A DNA stretch of 64,000 nt from Lachnospiraceae bacterium (GTDB lineage Bacteria > Bacillota > Clostridia > Lachnospirales > Lachnospiraceae): NCBI GenBank assembly GCA_910575775.1, contig CAJTEY010000019.1, forward strand, positions 18,587 to 82,586, given 5' to 3'. This document shows positions 23,913 through 32,959 of this stretch, one piece after another. Every line of letters begins with the position of its first letter. The stretch's first letter is position 1. Made by a program: the position numbers and the translations under genes. The notes beneath the pieces are model-generated. The model was not told the DNA's origin and did no database searches. It saw only the letters and a list, made by a program, of their open reading frames with translations.

Positions 23913-24911
23913 ATGCCAAACAGAACGATTGAGACAAATCTGATAGAGGAAGATATAAAAATAGAAGGTTCCCTGCGCCCGCAGAGTCTAATTGACTATA
24001 TTGGTCAAGAAAAAGTAAAGGACAACCTCAAGGTTTACATTGAGGCGGCGAAGCAGAGGGGGGACGCTCTGGATCATGTACTGTTTTATGGGCCGCCCGG
24101 GCTTGGAAAAACTACCCTTGCAGGCATTATTGCCAATGAGATGGGCGTGCACATGAAGGTGACCAGCGGTCCGGCCATTGAGAAGCCGGGGGAAATGGCG
24201 GCGATCCTCAACAATTTACAGGAGGGGGATCTGCTCTTTGTGGATGAGATCCACAGGCTGAACCGTCAGGTGGAGGAAGTGCTGTATCCCGCAATGGAAG
24301 ATTATGCCATTGACATTATGATCGGGAAAGGCCCGACAGCCCGTTCGATCCGTCTGGATCTGCCTCAATTTACGCTGGTGGGAGCTACCACAAGGGCGGG
24401 GCTTTTGACCGCGCCGCTCAGAGACAGATTCGGCATGATTCACAGACTGGAATTTTACACCGTAAAGGAACTTACGGTTATCATCAGACAGTCGGCGAAA
24501 AAGCTGGGGGTGGAGATTGACGAGAAGGGCGCGGTGGAACTGGCCAGAAGAAGCAGGGGAACGCCGCGTCTTGCCAACCGCATCTTGAAACGGGTGCGGG
24601 ATTTCGCCCAGGTAAAGTATGACGGTACAATCACGGAAGAGGTTGCGAAGGTGGCGCTTGACCTGATGGATGTGGACAAAATGGGACTGGATCATGTGGA
24701 CAGGAACATACTGATGACTATGATGGAAAAGTTCAAGGGCGGCCCCGTGGGGCTTGATACGCTGGCGGCGGCCATCGGGGAGGATGCCGGGACGATCGAG
24801 GATGTGTACGAGCCTTATCTGATTCAGAACGGGTTTCTGAACCGCACGCCAAGGGGAAGAGTGGTCACGGACCTTGCCTACCGGCATTTTGGATTGGAGA
24901 TTCCCATATGA
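23913..24911 (+). CDS. ruvB: Holliday junction helicase RuvB
   Basis: This AAA+ motor drives branch migration with RuvA. The 332-residue product shows Walker [10 protein letters not shown] (near residue 60), Walker B FVDEIHRL (about 108), sensor 1 GATTRAG (about 155), the arginine finger region APLRDRFG (about 168) and a C-terminal winged helix ([10 protein letters not shown]). The start at 23913 is preceded by GGAGGTAATT; an upstream 34-codon extension is rejected. ruvA lies 6.5 kb upstream, separated by two ABC genes and two minus-strand genes, so this copy must have its own promoter in the 205 bp before it. Confidence 0.97.
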   Translation: MPNRTIETNLIEEDIKIEGSLRPQSLIDYIGQEKVKDNLKVYIEAAKQRGDALDHVLFYGPPGLGKTTLAGIIANEMGVHMKVTSGPAIEKPGEMAAILNNLQEGDLLFVDEIHRLNRQVEEVLYPAMEDYAIDIMIGKGPTARSIRLDLPQFTLVGATTRAGLLTAPLRDRFGMIHRLEFYTVKELTVIIRQSAKKLGVEIDEKGAVELARRSRGTPRLANRILKRVRDFAQVKYDGTITEEVAKVALDLMDVDKMGLDHVDRNILMTMMEKFKGGPVGLDTLAAAIGEDAGTIEDVYEPYLIQNGFLNRTPRGRVVTDLAYRHFGLEIPI

Positions 24912-25018
24912 AAAGGCGATTTTCTGGGATTCTGAAGCTTTACAATCCGTTTGCCCCTGCGCTTGCCTATGATAGGGACGCAGAGTGCAGACCTTATATG
25001 CTGTTTATGGGGAAATAG
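24908..25018 (+). CDS. possible 36-residue peptide overlapping ruvB stop
   Basis: An ATG overlapping the ruvB stop (ATGA) opens a 36-codon frame with a basic start ([15 protein letters not shown]) and no recognisable family. The overlap would allow translational coupling, but there is no other support, and the sequence may be a remnant of a longer gene. Confidence 0.25.
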   Translation: MKRRFSGILKLYNPFAPALAYDRDAECRPYMLFMGK

Positions 25019-25087
25019 CAGACTTGCCATACAGGACGCGTTCTGACAAAATGTTACAGAAATGTTACGAGTTTGAGAAAGTAGGGC

Positions 25088-25116
25088 TTGAAATTCCGCC
25101 TTAAGACAGCTATAAT
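25088..25116 (+). promoter_or_regulatory. promoter of zapA
   Basis: TTGAAA (25088-25093) and a perfect TATAAT (25111-25116) are spaced 17 bp apart, about 40 bp upstream of the zapA start. Confidence 0.8.
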
Positions 25117-25156
25117 GGGAATGATATTGTAGGTAAAGCGATGGAGGGGCGCTCCT

Positions 25157-25567
25157 ATGTCAACAAAAACAGATACAGAAGTGATCATTGCCGGCAAGGT
25201 TTTCACGCTGAGCGGTTATGAGAGTGAGGAGTACCTACAGAAGGTGGCGTCCTACATAAATAATAAAATAGCGGAGTATAACAAGATTGACAGTTTCAGA
25301 CGGCAGCCGATGGATACCCAGAATGTGCTGCTGCAGCTCAACATAGCGGATGATTATTTTAAGGCGAAGAAACAGATCAATATTCTGGAGGAAGATCTGA
25401 AGAGTAAGAATGATGAGGTTTATGCACTGAAGCATGATCTGATTGCGGCGCAGATGAAATTGGAAAATACGGAGAAAAGCGTTAAGAGTCTCCAGCGTGA
25501 GGCGAACGAGAATGCGAAACAGATCGTCCGCATGGAGACGGAACTCAAGGAACGCAAAGGGAAATAA
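25157..25567 (+). CDS. zapA: cell division protein ZapA
   Basis: ZapA is a small FtsZ-binding protein that bundles protofilaments at the division ring. The 136-residue product has the N-terminal ZapA fold (VIIAGKVFTLSGYESEEYL then VASYINNKI, residues 9-40) and a long C-terminal coiled coil (about 65-135, rich in Lys and Glu). It has its own promoter, and the ATG is preceded by ATGGAGGGGCGCTCCT. The position next to a U32 peptidase gene is common in clostridia. Confidence 0.9.
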   Translation: MSTKTDTEVIIAGKVFTLSGYESEEYLQKVASYINNKIAEYNKIDSFRRQPMDTQNVLLQLNIADDYFKAKKQINILEEDLKSKNDEVYALKHDLIAAQMKLENTEKSVKSLQREANENAKQIVRMETELKERKGK

Positions 25568-25589
25568 CAGAACAGGCACAGAAAAGTAT

Positions 25590-25617
25590 GGAGCAGATCC
25601 CAGGGTCTGCTCCTTTT
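25590..25617 (+). terminator. hairpin between zapA and the U32 peptidase gene
   Basis: GGAGCAGA (25590-25597) pairs with TCTGCTCC (25606-25613), followed by TTTT. It lies just before the next ribosome site, so termination may be partial. Confidence 0.65.
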
Positions 25618-25637
25618 GTAAGAAGCGGGGCGATGAT

Positions 25638-27965
25638 ATGGAAGAACGTGTGGAGCTTCTTGCTCCTGCGGGAAACTATGAGGCATTTATGGGCGCGGTA
25701 AACGCCGGGGCTGATGCGGTATATTTGGGCGGACCACAGTTTGGCGCCCGGGCTTACGCGGATAATTTCACGACAGAGGAGATTGTCCGTGCGCTTCACG
25801 TCGCCCATTTTTATGGGAAAAAGATATATCTGACGGTAAACACGCTTTTGAAGGAGCGTGAGATGGCATCCCTGGGTGCGTATCTGTCGCCCTTCTACGA
25901 GGCGGGGCTGGACGGTGTGATCGTGCAGGATTTCGGTGTTTTCTATTATATCAGGGAATATTTTCCGGGACTGCCCCTGCATGTGAGCACCCAGATGACC
26001 GTGACGGGGGTGGGAGGCGCATCGCTTTTAAGGAACCAGGGGGCGGCCCGCATCGTTCCGGCCAGAGAGCTTTCCCTGGAAGAAGTGAGAAAAATCCGGG
26101 AGGAAGCGGACGTGGAAGTGGAATGTTTTATCCACGGCGCCATGTGCTATTCCTATTCGGGACAGTGCCTGTTCAGCAGCATTTTGGGCGGCAGGAGCGG
26201 AAACCGGGGACGGTGCGCCCAGCCATGCCGGCTGCCCTATGAGATTTACGACGGAAAAAGGAGGCTTTCCGGGAGCGGCTATCCTTTAAGCCTGAAAGAT
26301 ATGTGCACGTTGGAATATCTGCCTGCGCTCTTGGAGGCGGGAATCGATTCCTTTAAGATCGAAGGGCGGATGAAGCGGCCTGAGTACGCAGCGGGCGTGA
26401 CGGCGGTATACCGCAAGTATATCGATCTCTATTACAGGGAGGGTGCGGCCGGTTACCGGGTGGAGCGGGAAGACATGGACAGGCTCCGCCGGCTCTATAT
26501 CCGCAGCGAAATTCAGACAGGCTACTATGAGCGGCATAACGGAAAAGAGATGATTACGCTGGAAAAGCCCGGTTATGAGGGGGGCGACGAGACACTGCTT
26601 TCGGAAATACGGGAAACGTATATCAGAGAGCCGGAGAAAATGCCGGTGCGTCTGCAGGCATCGGTGAAAGTGGGGGAACCCCTGCGCCTGCACGTTGGAG
26701 CGGTGGCAGGCCTACATGATGATGCAGGAAAAAGTCCGGCAAAGGCAGCGCGTCTTGCGGTTGAGGTGACAGGCGAGACTGTCCAGCACGCGAAAAATGC
26801 GCCTCTTTCCGAGGAGGAAATCAGAAAGCGTCTCTGTAAGACCGGGGACAGTTTGCTGACGGTGGAACACTGTGAGATTTCCCTGGAGGGAGCGTGCTTT
26901 GTTCCCGTCCGGGCATTAAATGAACTGCGGCGGTCGGCAGTGGCAGCCTTTGAAGCGTTGACGGCAGAGAGCTGCGGGACAGCCTTTGAGAAAGAGTCTG
27001 ATGGGGAGAAAGAAAACGACCGACCAAGTCAGTCTATCAAGGGTGGCGTACATCTGTGGGCTGCGGCAGAACGGGAAGGGGAAAAAAGGCCGGCTTTGAA
27101 AAAGGCAGAGCAGGCGCAGGCGATCCATGTGACAGTGAGCACTTTCGATCAGCTTCAGGCAATTCTCAAATGGGGCGGCTGCAGGCGGATTTACATAGAG
27201 AGCGATCTGTTTTCGGATGCCTGTGAGGAGATCACACGGCTTTTGGGAGAATCCGGGCAGCGGCCGGATGAGGGGGAAATGCCGGATATATATGTGGCGC
27301 TTCCCTATATTCTGCGGGAGAGGGACAAGGCTTATCTGCGTCGGCTTTTGGAGGCGCTGGAACGGGCGGGCGCTTTTGTGAAAGGGTTTTTGATCCGCAG
27401 TCTGGAAGGACTGTCCTGGGCAGAGAAGTTTTCAGAAGATCGGGAGAATGGCACGACGGCTTACAGGATGGTGCCGGATGCGGGACTCTACTGCCTGAAT
27501 GCGGAGGCGCTGCGGTTTTTTGCGGATTTTTCGACGGAGATTACATTGCCTTATGAGGGGAATGCGGGGGAGGCGGCCCATCTTGTGCGGGCAGCCAGAG
27601 AGCGGGGCATGCGCACAAGTCTGATCGCTTACAGCCGGATTCCCATGATGATTACGGCCAACTGTCTGTATAAGACGGCGGAGGGGTGCCGCGCGGAAGC
27701 GGGAGGAAAGGGACGGCTTTTGCTGAAAGACCGTATGGGCCGGTCATTTCCTGTGGAGATAAATTGCGATCACTGCTATAATATCATATATAACTGCGTG
27801 CCCTATTCCCTGCACGGAGCGAAAAAGGAGCGGGAGAGAATCGCTGCGGATGCTCTGCGCTATGATTTTACGACAGAGGAAGGGGCGCAGTGCGTCAAGA
27901 TTTTGGAGGGAGAGTTACCCTTTTCCGAGCACACCACAGGACATTGTAAGAGAGGCGTTGAATAA
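25638..27965 (+). CDS. U32-family peptidase / RlhA-like protein with DUF3656
   Basis: This 775-residue protein has the U32 core in residues 1-330: LLAPAGNYEAFMGAVNAGADAVYLGG at the N-terminus (quoted in part: LLAPAGNYEAF), then the family signature ECFIHGAMCYSYSGQCLFSS (about 172-191) and CAQPCRLPY with clustered cysteines likely binding an iron-sulfur cluster. DUF3656-like and a second U32-like C-terminal region follow (INCDHCYNIIYNCVP near 720 adds cysteines). Related YdcP/RlhA acts in 23S rRNA C2501 hydroxylation and others in prephenate-dependent tRNA modification; which applies here is unknown. The start at 25638 is chosen over a longer frame that runs back through zapA. Confidence 0.88.
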   Translation: MEERVELLAPAGNYEAFMGAVNAGADAVYLGGPQFGARAYADNFTTEEIVRALHVAHFYGKKIYLTVNTLLKEREMASLGAYLSPFYEAGLDGVIVQDFGVFYYIREYFPGLPLHVSTQMTVTGVGGASLLRNQGAARIVPARELSLEEVRKIREEADVEVECFIHGAMCYSYSGQCLFSSILGGRSGNRGRCAQPCRLPYEIYDGKRRLSGSGYPLSLKDMCTLEYLPALLEAGIDSFKIEGRMKRPEYAAGVTAVYRKYIDLYYREGAAGYRVEREDMDRLRRLYIRSEIQTGYYERHNGKEMITLEKPGYEGGDETLLSEIRETYIREPEKMPVRLQASVKVGEPLRLHVGAVAGLHDDAGKSPAKAARLAVEVTGETVQHAKNAPLSEEEIRKRLCKTGDSLLTVEHCEISLEGACFVPVRALNELRRSAVAAFEALTAESCGTAFEKESDGEKENDRPSQSIKGGVHLWAAAEREGEKRPALKKAEQAQAIHVTVSTFDQLQAILKWGGCRRIYIESDLFSDACEEITRLLGESGQRPDEGEMPDIYVALPYILRERDKAYLRRLLEALERAGAFVKGFLIRSLEGLSWAEKFSEDRENGTTAYRMVPDAGLYCLNAEALRFFADFSTEITLPYEGNAGEAAHLVRAARERGMRTSLIAYSRIPMMITANCLYKTAEGCRAEAGGKGRLLLKDRMGRSFPVEINCDHCYNIIYNCVPYSLHGAKKERERIAADALRYDFTTEEGAQCVKILEGELPFSEHTTGHCKRGVE

Positions 27966-27993
27966 TGTAGGAAGCGCGAAATATCTTACATGG

Positions 27994-28019
27994 GAGAATG
28001 CGTGAAAAGCAGGATTCTC
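27994..28019. repeat. 26-nt hairpin repeat, copy 1
   Basis: GAGAATGCGTGAAAAGCAGG followed by ATTCTC matches 45016-45041 at 23 of 26 positions. Arms GAGAAT and ATTCTC pair. It lies in the gap before the RodA-like gene. Confidence 0.55.
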
Positions 28020-28047
28020 TGTGCTGCATGGAATCGGGATGGTTAGT

Positions 28048-29448
28048 ATGGAACTGTATATCACAGAACTTTCGAAATATTTTATAACACTGTTTATTGC
28101 CTGTTATACGCTGGAATGTTTTCTGGTGTTTCGGTTTCAGGAGGAGGAGCGGCGAAAAGCCGGGTATTTCCGCCAGAACATCTGGATGTTTCTGGTGCAT
28201 TTTTCGTGCTTTCTTGTGATCTGTTTTGAGACGGGAAAGATTGAGTACCTTCTTTTTTATGTATTACAGCAGATCCTGCTGTTTTCTACGGTCATGCTGT
28301 TCCGCATGATTTATCCGAAGGGTAATCTTCTGATTATCAACAATATGTGTATGCTTTTAAGCATCGGGTTTGTCATTCTTACACGACTTTCCTATGAGCG
28401 GGCAATCAAGCAGTTTTTTATCGTGACGGCGTCCATTATCATCGGTATGGCGGTTCCCTTCTTCATAAGAAACCTGAAGTTTTTAAAGAGTCTGACATGG
28501 GTGTATGCCGGCGTTGGCATCGCGGCCCTGGGAGTGGTGCTGATTCTTGGATCGGTCACTTACGGTTCCAAAATATCCTATTCTGTGGCAGGAATCACGT
28601 TCCAGCCGTCGGAGTTTGTAAAGATCCTCTTTGTCTTTTTCGTGGCAAGTGCGTTCAGTGAGTCATGGGATTTCCTGCGGGTCGCGGTGACGGCCGTGCT
28701 GGCGGGTGCCCATGTGCTGATTCTTGTGGCTTCCAAGGATCTGGGGAGCGCGCTGATTTTCTTTGTTGTCTATGTACTGATGGCGTTTATCGCCACGGGC
28801 AGATGGATCTATCTGTTTCTGGGCATTTCCGGAGGCGCAGGCGCGGCTGTCATCGCCTATCGGCTGTTTTCCCATGTGCAGGTGCGGGTGCAGGCATGGA
28901 GGGATCCCTTTAGCTGCATAGACGATGCAGGGTTCCAGATAACCCAGTCCCTGTTTGGCATCAGCAGCGGCGGATGGTTCGGCCTGGGGCTTTTCAGGGG
29001 AAATCCCACATCGATCCCGCTTGTTGAGGCAGACTTTGTATTTTCGGCGGTGGCGGAAGAACTAGGCATTCTCTTTTCCATGTGCCTGATTCTGATCTGC
29101 ATCAGCAGCTTTATCATGTGCATGAATATTGCCTTAAAACTGCAGGATCGGTTTTACAGGCTGATTGCGTTCGGCCTGGGTGTGACTTATATTTTTCAGG
29201 TATTTCTGACGGTTGGAGGGGGAACCAAGTTTATTCCCATGACAGGCGTGACGCTGCCCTTTATCAGTTACGGCGGCAGTTCGGTGTTGACTACACTGGT
29301 CATGTTCTTTATCATAGAAGGACTCTATATTATCAGACGGGACGAAGGAGACAGACGTGCCAAAAACAGAAAACGGAAAAACAGAAAAAAGAGAGATCGC
29401 AGAGCGGGAGCAGAATCGCAGGACGGGGAAGACGAGGAAGAAGCGTAA
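28048..29448 (+). CDS. FtsW/RodA/SpoVE-family glycan polymerase
   Basis: This 466-residue membrane protein belongs to the SEDS family that polymerises peptidoglycan from lipid II. The conserved core starts near residue 150 after an extra N-terminal block of about four membrane spans. Key motifs are FQPSEFVKIL (about 190), KDLGSALIFF (about 228) and the C-terminal PFISYGGSSVLTTL. A basic hydrophilic tail (RRAKNRKRKNRKKRDRR) ends the protein. The gene overlaps by 92 bp a class B PBP gene, forming a SEDS-PBP pair. The start at 28048 has GGGATGGTTAGT upstream; alternatives at 28021 and 28039 are possible. A second family member lies at 57977-59098. Confidence 0.9.
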   Translation: MELYITELSKYFITLFIACYTLECFLVFRFQEEERRKAGYFRQNIWMFLVHFSCFLVICFETGKIEYLLFYVLQQILLFSTVMLFRMIYPKGNLLIINNMCMLLSIGFVILTRLSYERAIKQFFIVTASIIIGMAVPFFIRNLKFLKSLTWVYAGVGIAALGVVLILGSVTYGSKISYSVAGITFQPSEFVKILFVFFVASAFSESWDFLRVAVTAVLAGAHVLILVASKDLGSALIFFVVYVLMAFIATGRWIYLFLGISGGAGAAVIAYRLFSHVQVRVQAWRDPFSCIDDAGFQITQSLFGISSGGWFGLGLFRGNPTSIPLVEADFVFSAVAEELGILFSMCLILICISSFIMCMNIALKLQDRFYRLIAFGLGVTYIFQVFLTVGGGTKFIPMTGVTLPFISYGGSSVLTTLVMFFIIEGLYIIRRDEGDRRAKNRKRKNRKKRDRRAGAESQDGEDEEEA

Positions 29449-30844
29449 CCGGCAGATTATGACGGTTACCTGGTTCTTTGTGGGCCTGTTTTTTGCGATG
29501 ATGGGTTATACCTGCCACTATGCGGTTACCCACAGACAGACGCTGATGAATAACAGCTACAACACAAGACAGGAGATCCTGGTTGCCCAGAACAGCAGGG
29601 GGACGATCTATGCAGCGGGTGGCCAGATTCTGGCGGAGACGGCGGTTGACGCCGAAGGAGAGGAAGTCCGGGTGTACCCTTACGCCAACATGTTCTCCCA
29701 TGCGGTGGGCTATGCCTCCAACGGCAAGTACGGCATAGAGGCGCAGGCAAATTATTATCTGATCAATTCCAACACCAGGCTCTCGGAGAAGGTGGCTAAC
29801 GACGTGGCAGGGAAAAAGTATCCGGGAGACAGCGTGATTACCACACTGGACGTGGATTTACAGCAGATCGCATACGATTCCCTCGGCATTTACAGCGGAG
29901 CGGTGATTGTGTCAGAGCCTTCCACGGGGCGGATTCTGGCTATGGTGTCGAAGCCGGATTTTGATCCGAACGAAATTGATGCTATCTGGGACGGGCTGAT
30001 TGCCGACAAGGAGAGCAGTGTCCTGTTAAACCGGGTGACGCAGGGACTTTATCCGCCAGGATCTACTTTTAAGATTGTGACTGCGTTGGAATATATCCGA
30101 GAAAATATGGATACTTACAGTCAGTTCAGATACCAGTGCAATGGCAGATTTACCCACGGGGAGGAGCGCATCAACTGCTACCACGGTACATCCCACGGGA
30201 GCGAAGACTTCAACAAGGCATTTGCAAAATCCTGTAATAGTGCCTTTGCAAACATCGGGCTTTCTCTGGATCGGGAAAAGTTCGGCGATACGCTCAATGA
30301 CCTGCTGTTTAACAGAGAGCTGAAGGTGGATTTTTCCTATAATCAGAGTAAACTTCTCATAGACACGGACACTTCGGATGCAGATGTGATGCAGGCGGCT
30401 ATCGGACAGGGAACCACCCAGATGACGCCTCTGCAGTTAAACATGATCACTTGTGCCATCGCCAACGGCGGTATGCTGATGAAACCTTATCTGCTGGAAC
30501 AGGTGGAAACCAGCGAAAAAGCGGTGGTCAGGCAGTTTTCCCCGAGCTCATACAGGCGGCTTATGAGTGAGGAGGAAGCGCAGATTATGACAGGACTGAT
30601 GGAGGAAGTGGTCAAGAGCGGCACGGGCACAAAATTATCGGGACTCTCCTATACTGCGGCCGGAAAAACCGGGTCTGCGGAATACAATAAAGTGAAGACC
30701 GATTCCCATGCGTGGTTTACGGGTTTTGCCCCGGCGGAAGAGCCGCAGGTGTGCGTGACGATTATCATAGAGGGGGCCGGCAGCGGCGGAGATTATGCCG
30801 TGCCCATCGCGAAGCGCATTCTGGACGCTTATTTTGCACAGTGA
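29357..30844 (+). CDS. class B penicillin-binding protein (transpeptidase), PbpA-like
   Basis: This 495-residue enzyme cross-links peptidoglycan outside the membrane. A basic cytoplasmic tail (residues 1-33) precedes one membrane span (MTVTWFFVGLFFAMMGY). The transpeptidase domain has the three active-site motifs: SxxK in GSTFK (near 237), SxN in SCNSAF (about 292) and KTG in GKTGSAE (about 435). The dimerisation region is short, as in actinobacterial PbpA. The GTG start at 29357 follows GAAGGAGACAGAC and lies inside the upstream SEDS gene in another frame, so the two are tightly coupled. This SEDS-PBP pair is distinct from the mreBCD-mrdA-rodA set later in the window, suggesting a sporulation or division-specific machine. 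Confidence 0.9.
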   Translation: MPKTENGKTEKREIAEREQNRRTGKTRKKRNRQIMTVTWFFVGLFFAMMGYTCHYAVTHRQTLMNNSYNTRQEILVAQNSRGTIYAAGGQILAETAVDAEGEEVRVYPYANMFSHAVGYASNGKYGIEAQANYYLINSNTRLSEKVANDVAGKKYPGDSVITTLDVDLQQIAYDSLGIYSGAVIVSEPSTGRILAMVSKPDFDPNEIDAIWDGLIADKESSVLLNRVTQGLYPPGSTFKIVTALEYIRENMDTYSQFRYQCNGRFTHGEERINCYHGTSHGSEDFNKAFAKSCNSAFANIGLSLDREKFGDTLNDLLFNRELKVDFSYNQSKLLIDTDTSDADVMQAAIGQGTTQMTPLQLNMITCAIANGGMLMKPYLLEQVETSEKAVVRQFSPSSYRRLMSEEEAQIMTGLMEEVVKSGTGTKLSGLSYTAAGKTGSAEYNKVKTDSHAWFTGFAPAEEPQVCVTIIIEGAGSGGDYAVPIAKRILDAYFAQ

Positions 30845-30894
30845 GGGGAACGTGTGCGGTGTGGAGAGGAAATCTGATCGGTATGCATAGATAA

Positions 30895-30916
30895 ACCGGG
30901 CGCCGAAACGCCCGGT
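30895..30916. terminator. GC-rich hairpin between converging genes
   Basis: ACCGGGCG (30895-30902) and CGCCCGGT (30909-30916) form a perfect 8-bp stem between the PBP gene and the converging HD-GYP gene. The plus-strand T-run (GTTTTTAA) starts 11 bp later, so termination efficiency is uncertain. Confidence 0.55.
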
Positions 30917-30929
30917 CATGGACTTGTTT

Positions 30930-31991
30930 TTAAAATATGGCTGTTATTTTCAGCTCCGGGTTGGAGGACAGGTCGATGAAACTTCCGTTCTTGCGCTTTA
31001 GGAGCGGCCTTGCCAGATTGTCCTTATTGATGGTCGTAACCACCGCTTCCTCGTCGTTGTTTAGGCGCACCATAAAGCCGAGCTGTGTGGCAGCTATGTG
31101 GTAGAGAATGGGCTGCAAAATGGCTTTTTCGTATTTCTCATAGCCTTCCCGCTCGAAGTTTTCAATGACCTGGAAAGGATTGAGCGGCTGTCTGTAGGTG
31201 CGGGCGGAGGTCATGGCCTCATAGGCGTCTATGACAGCTATGTATTTGGCGAAGACATTGATTTTGCCTCCCCGCAGCTTTGAGGGATAGCCGGAACCGT
31301 CGCACCGTTCATGGTGCTGGAGCGTGGCTTTGATGATGGGTTCGCCGATTTCCGGCTGGTCTTTCAGGAGATCGAAACCGAGCATGGTGTGGGTTTTCAG
31401 TTTGGTGTACTCCAGATCCGTCAGTTTTTCTGACTTCCAGAGAAGATCCTGCGGGAGCTTCAGTTTTCCGATATCGTAGAAGAAGCCGCACTGGACTAAG
31501 AGCATCATGTCCTCCTGCGACAATTTCCACCATGTGCCGAACACGCCGGCAAGCAGCGCGGAGTTGAGACAGTGGGCATGGGTCATGGCATCTTCCCGCG
31601 GCAGCATATTGTAAAGAAAATCGAGAAGCGCTTCCCCCGTTTTTGCGCAGGCAGCGATCTTCAGATAGATCTCCTTAAGCTGGCTGGTGCTTTTCCAGAC
31701 GCCGGTTTCAGAAAAACGGTTCATCAGTTTGGAATAGATGGGCATGCAGTTATTGTAGGTGAGTTGGAAAGTCTGGAATTCTTTGCTCAGGCGTACCTTT
31801 TCAAAGTGCGTGGTGGCAAAGTCGATTTCTTCCTTTACGGTGACGCAGATGATGGAGTGGTGTTCCAGCTTTTTGAGCACCTTTCTGTCCACCACGGTGT
31901 CTTTCGGAACAATCAGCTCGTTCTGGTAGCTGTAGATATCCTCACCGATTATCATGCCGTCTTCCAGTGTCATGCGGGCAATATCTTTCAT
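30930..31991 (-). CDS. HD-GYP domain protein with altered HD dyad
   Basis: This 353-residue cytoplasmic protein has a C-terminal HD-GYP domain of the kind that hydrolyses cyclic di-GMP. The first metal ligand (HAHCLNSALLAG, near 135), HHERCDGSGYP (about 228) and DAYEAMTSARTYRQP (about 252) are present. The diagnostic HD pair reads YDIGKLKLP (near 175) instead of HDIGK: the histidine ligand is replaced by tyrosine. Activity may be lost or altered. The N-terminal 110 residues have no membrane span and no known sensor. The start at 31991 has CGGAGGTATTTTCT upstream. It is transcribed alone from a clear promoter. Confidence 0.88.
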   Translation of the reverse strand: MKDIARMTLEDGMIIGEDIYSYQNELIVPKDTVVDRKVLKKLEHHSIICVTVKEEIDFATTHFEKVRLSKEFQTFQLTYNNCMPIYSKLMNRFSETGVWKSTSQLKEIYLKIAACAKTGEALLDFLYNMLPREDAMTHAHCLNSALLAGVFGTWWKLSQEDMMLLVQCGFFYDIGKLKLPQDLLWKSEKLTDLEYTKLKTHTMLGFDLLKDQPEIGEPIIKATLQHHERCDGSGYPSKLRGGKINVFAKYIAVIDAYEAMTSARTYRQPLNPFQVIENFEREGYEKYEKAILQPILYHIAATQLGFMVRLNNDEEAVVTTINKDNLARPLLKRKNGSFIDLSSNPELKITAIF

Positions 31992-32030
31992 AGAAAATAC
32001 CTCCGTTTCTGCGGGGCTGTGCGCAAAAGC

Positions 32031-32044
32031 GGGACGCACGTCCC
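32031..32044. repeat. palindrome in the HD-GYP leader
   Basis: GGGACG and CGTCCC flank a CA dinucleotide in the 95-nt leader of the HD-GYP gene. It may form a small hairpin upstream of the ribosome site; it lacks other elements of a cyclic di-GMP riboswitch. Confidence 0.4.
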
Positions 32045-32092
32045 TATATGTAGTGGTGAAACTGTTTGCTTTTTGGAATAATGTACATATTT

Positions 32093-32120
32093 AGTATAAA
32101 ACTTCTGCTTGAGAAGTCAA
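32093..32120 (-). promoter_or_regulatory. promoter of the HD-GYP gene
   Basis: On the minus strand TTGACT (32115-32120) and TATACT (32093-32098) are 16 bp apart, about 100 bp upstream of the start codon. Confidence 0.75.
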
Positions 32121-32229
32121 TCACTTCTTGCCGCTTTATGGGCCGGACGGCGCAGATCGCATAAATTAAGGTACAAAATTGCGCAAAAAAGACATACGCG
32201 GTACGAAACATTTAAGAAAGGCGGATGAT

Positions 32230-32403
32230 ATGAGCATTTGCGATACTTGCAGCAACTATCAGTATGATGAAGATTACGAATATTATGTGTGTATGGTGGA
32301 TCTGGACGAGGACGATATGAGTCATTTTCTGCAGGGCGGGAGTTTTGAATGCTCATTCTATCAGCCGGATGACGAGTACAGGATCGTCAGGAAGCAGATG
32401 TGA
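32230..32403 (+). CDS. small acidic Cys-containing protein, DUF6472-like
   Basis: This 57-residue protein (MSICDTCSNYQYDEDYEYYV start) has two CxxC-type or isolated cysteines at the N-terminus and others in VCMVD and FECSFYQP, consistent with a small zinc-binding fold. It is very acidic and ends YRIVRKQM. The pattern matches the DUF6472 family as I remember it from Lachnospiraceae; function unknown. The ATG at 32230 follows AAGAAAGGCGGATGAT. A longer upstream frame lacks a better ribosome site. Confidence 0.75.
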   Translation: MSICDTCSNYQYDEDYEYYVCMVDLDEDDMSHFLQGGSFECSFYQPDDEYRIVRKQM

Positions 32404-32529
32404 GGCAGCGCGGGAAATTTCCCTGTTTTATTTAGGGGAAATGTGATAAACTATTTCCGATAGCGATGAAACAGGAAGTTTTTTGAACGCCCCATGCGAT
32501 AAAAGAGAACGACTGAATAGGGAATCCAC

Positions 32530-32913
32530 ATGAAATTTTATAAAAACCTCTATGTTGGGGATACTGTAAAAAAGCCCGGGAAGGCCATAAAGAAATTGAA
32601 GCGCCATAAATTACAGCCGGGGCTTTATGTGATTGCCTGTGACGGGGATACGGGACAGCTTGCGATCTATCACAGTCAGCTGCTTTCCCAGCGGTACTAT
32701 AAGGAAAATCCGCCCGCCTGTATTGTGGGACTGGCAAACGGCAGGGAGGAAGCTTTTGACTTGATTGAACGGATTGCAAAGGAGGCGGTTGCCGCCACCG
32801 GGCAGGCGCAGCTTGTGACGTACCTTTCCGGCATGGATCCGGAAAATTTTCAGAACGTCCATGCAGCCAATACGCAGCCCCGGCTGGAATCGCAGCCTTT
32901 CACCGTAAAATAG
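32530..32913 (+). CDS. uncharacterised 127-residue protein
   Basis: No family is recognised. The protein is soluble and mixed alpha/beta, with a basic start (MKFYKNLYVGDTVKKPGKAI) and a hydrophobic strand-rich middle (GLYVIACDGDTGQLAIYHS). The Gly-Leu-Ala-Asn-Gly-Arg-Glu segment near residue 80 precedes a helix. The C-terminal 30 residues appear disordered. It may be a conserved Lachnospiraceae protein. The ATG lies in a plausible context (GGGAATCCAC) but no strong Shine-Dalgarno is seen. A 47-bp gap separates it from the DUF2953 gene, so it may be the first gene of that operon. Confidence 0.65.
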   Translation: MKFYKNLYVGDTVKKPGKAIKKLKRHKLQPGLYVIACDGDTGQLAIYHSQLLSQRYYKENPPACIVGLANGREEAFDLIERIAKEAVAATGQAQLVTYLSGMDPENFQNVHAANTQPRLESQPFTVK

Positions 32914-32959
32914 GAGTCCGTGGATGCGGACGGTCTGAAACAGGATACTTGGAGACGAA

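Noticed and set aside
31992..32086. cyclic di-GMP riboswitch in the HD-GYP leader
   Set aside because: Short matches (GCAAAC, GGGACG) occur but in the wrong context; the conserved GEMM core and tetraloop receptor are missing.
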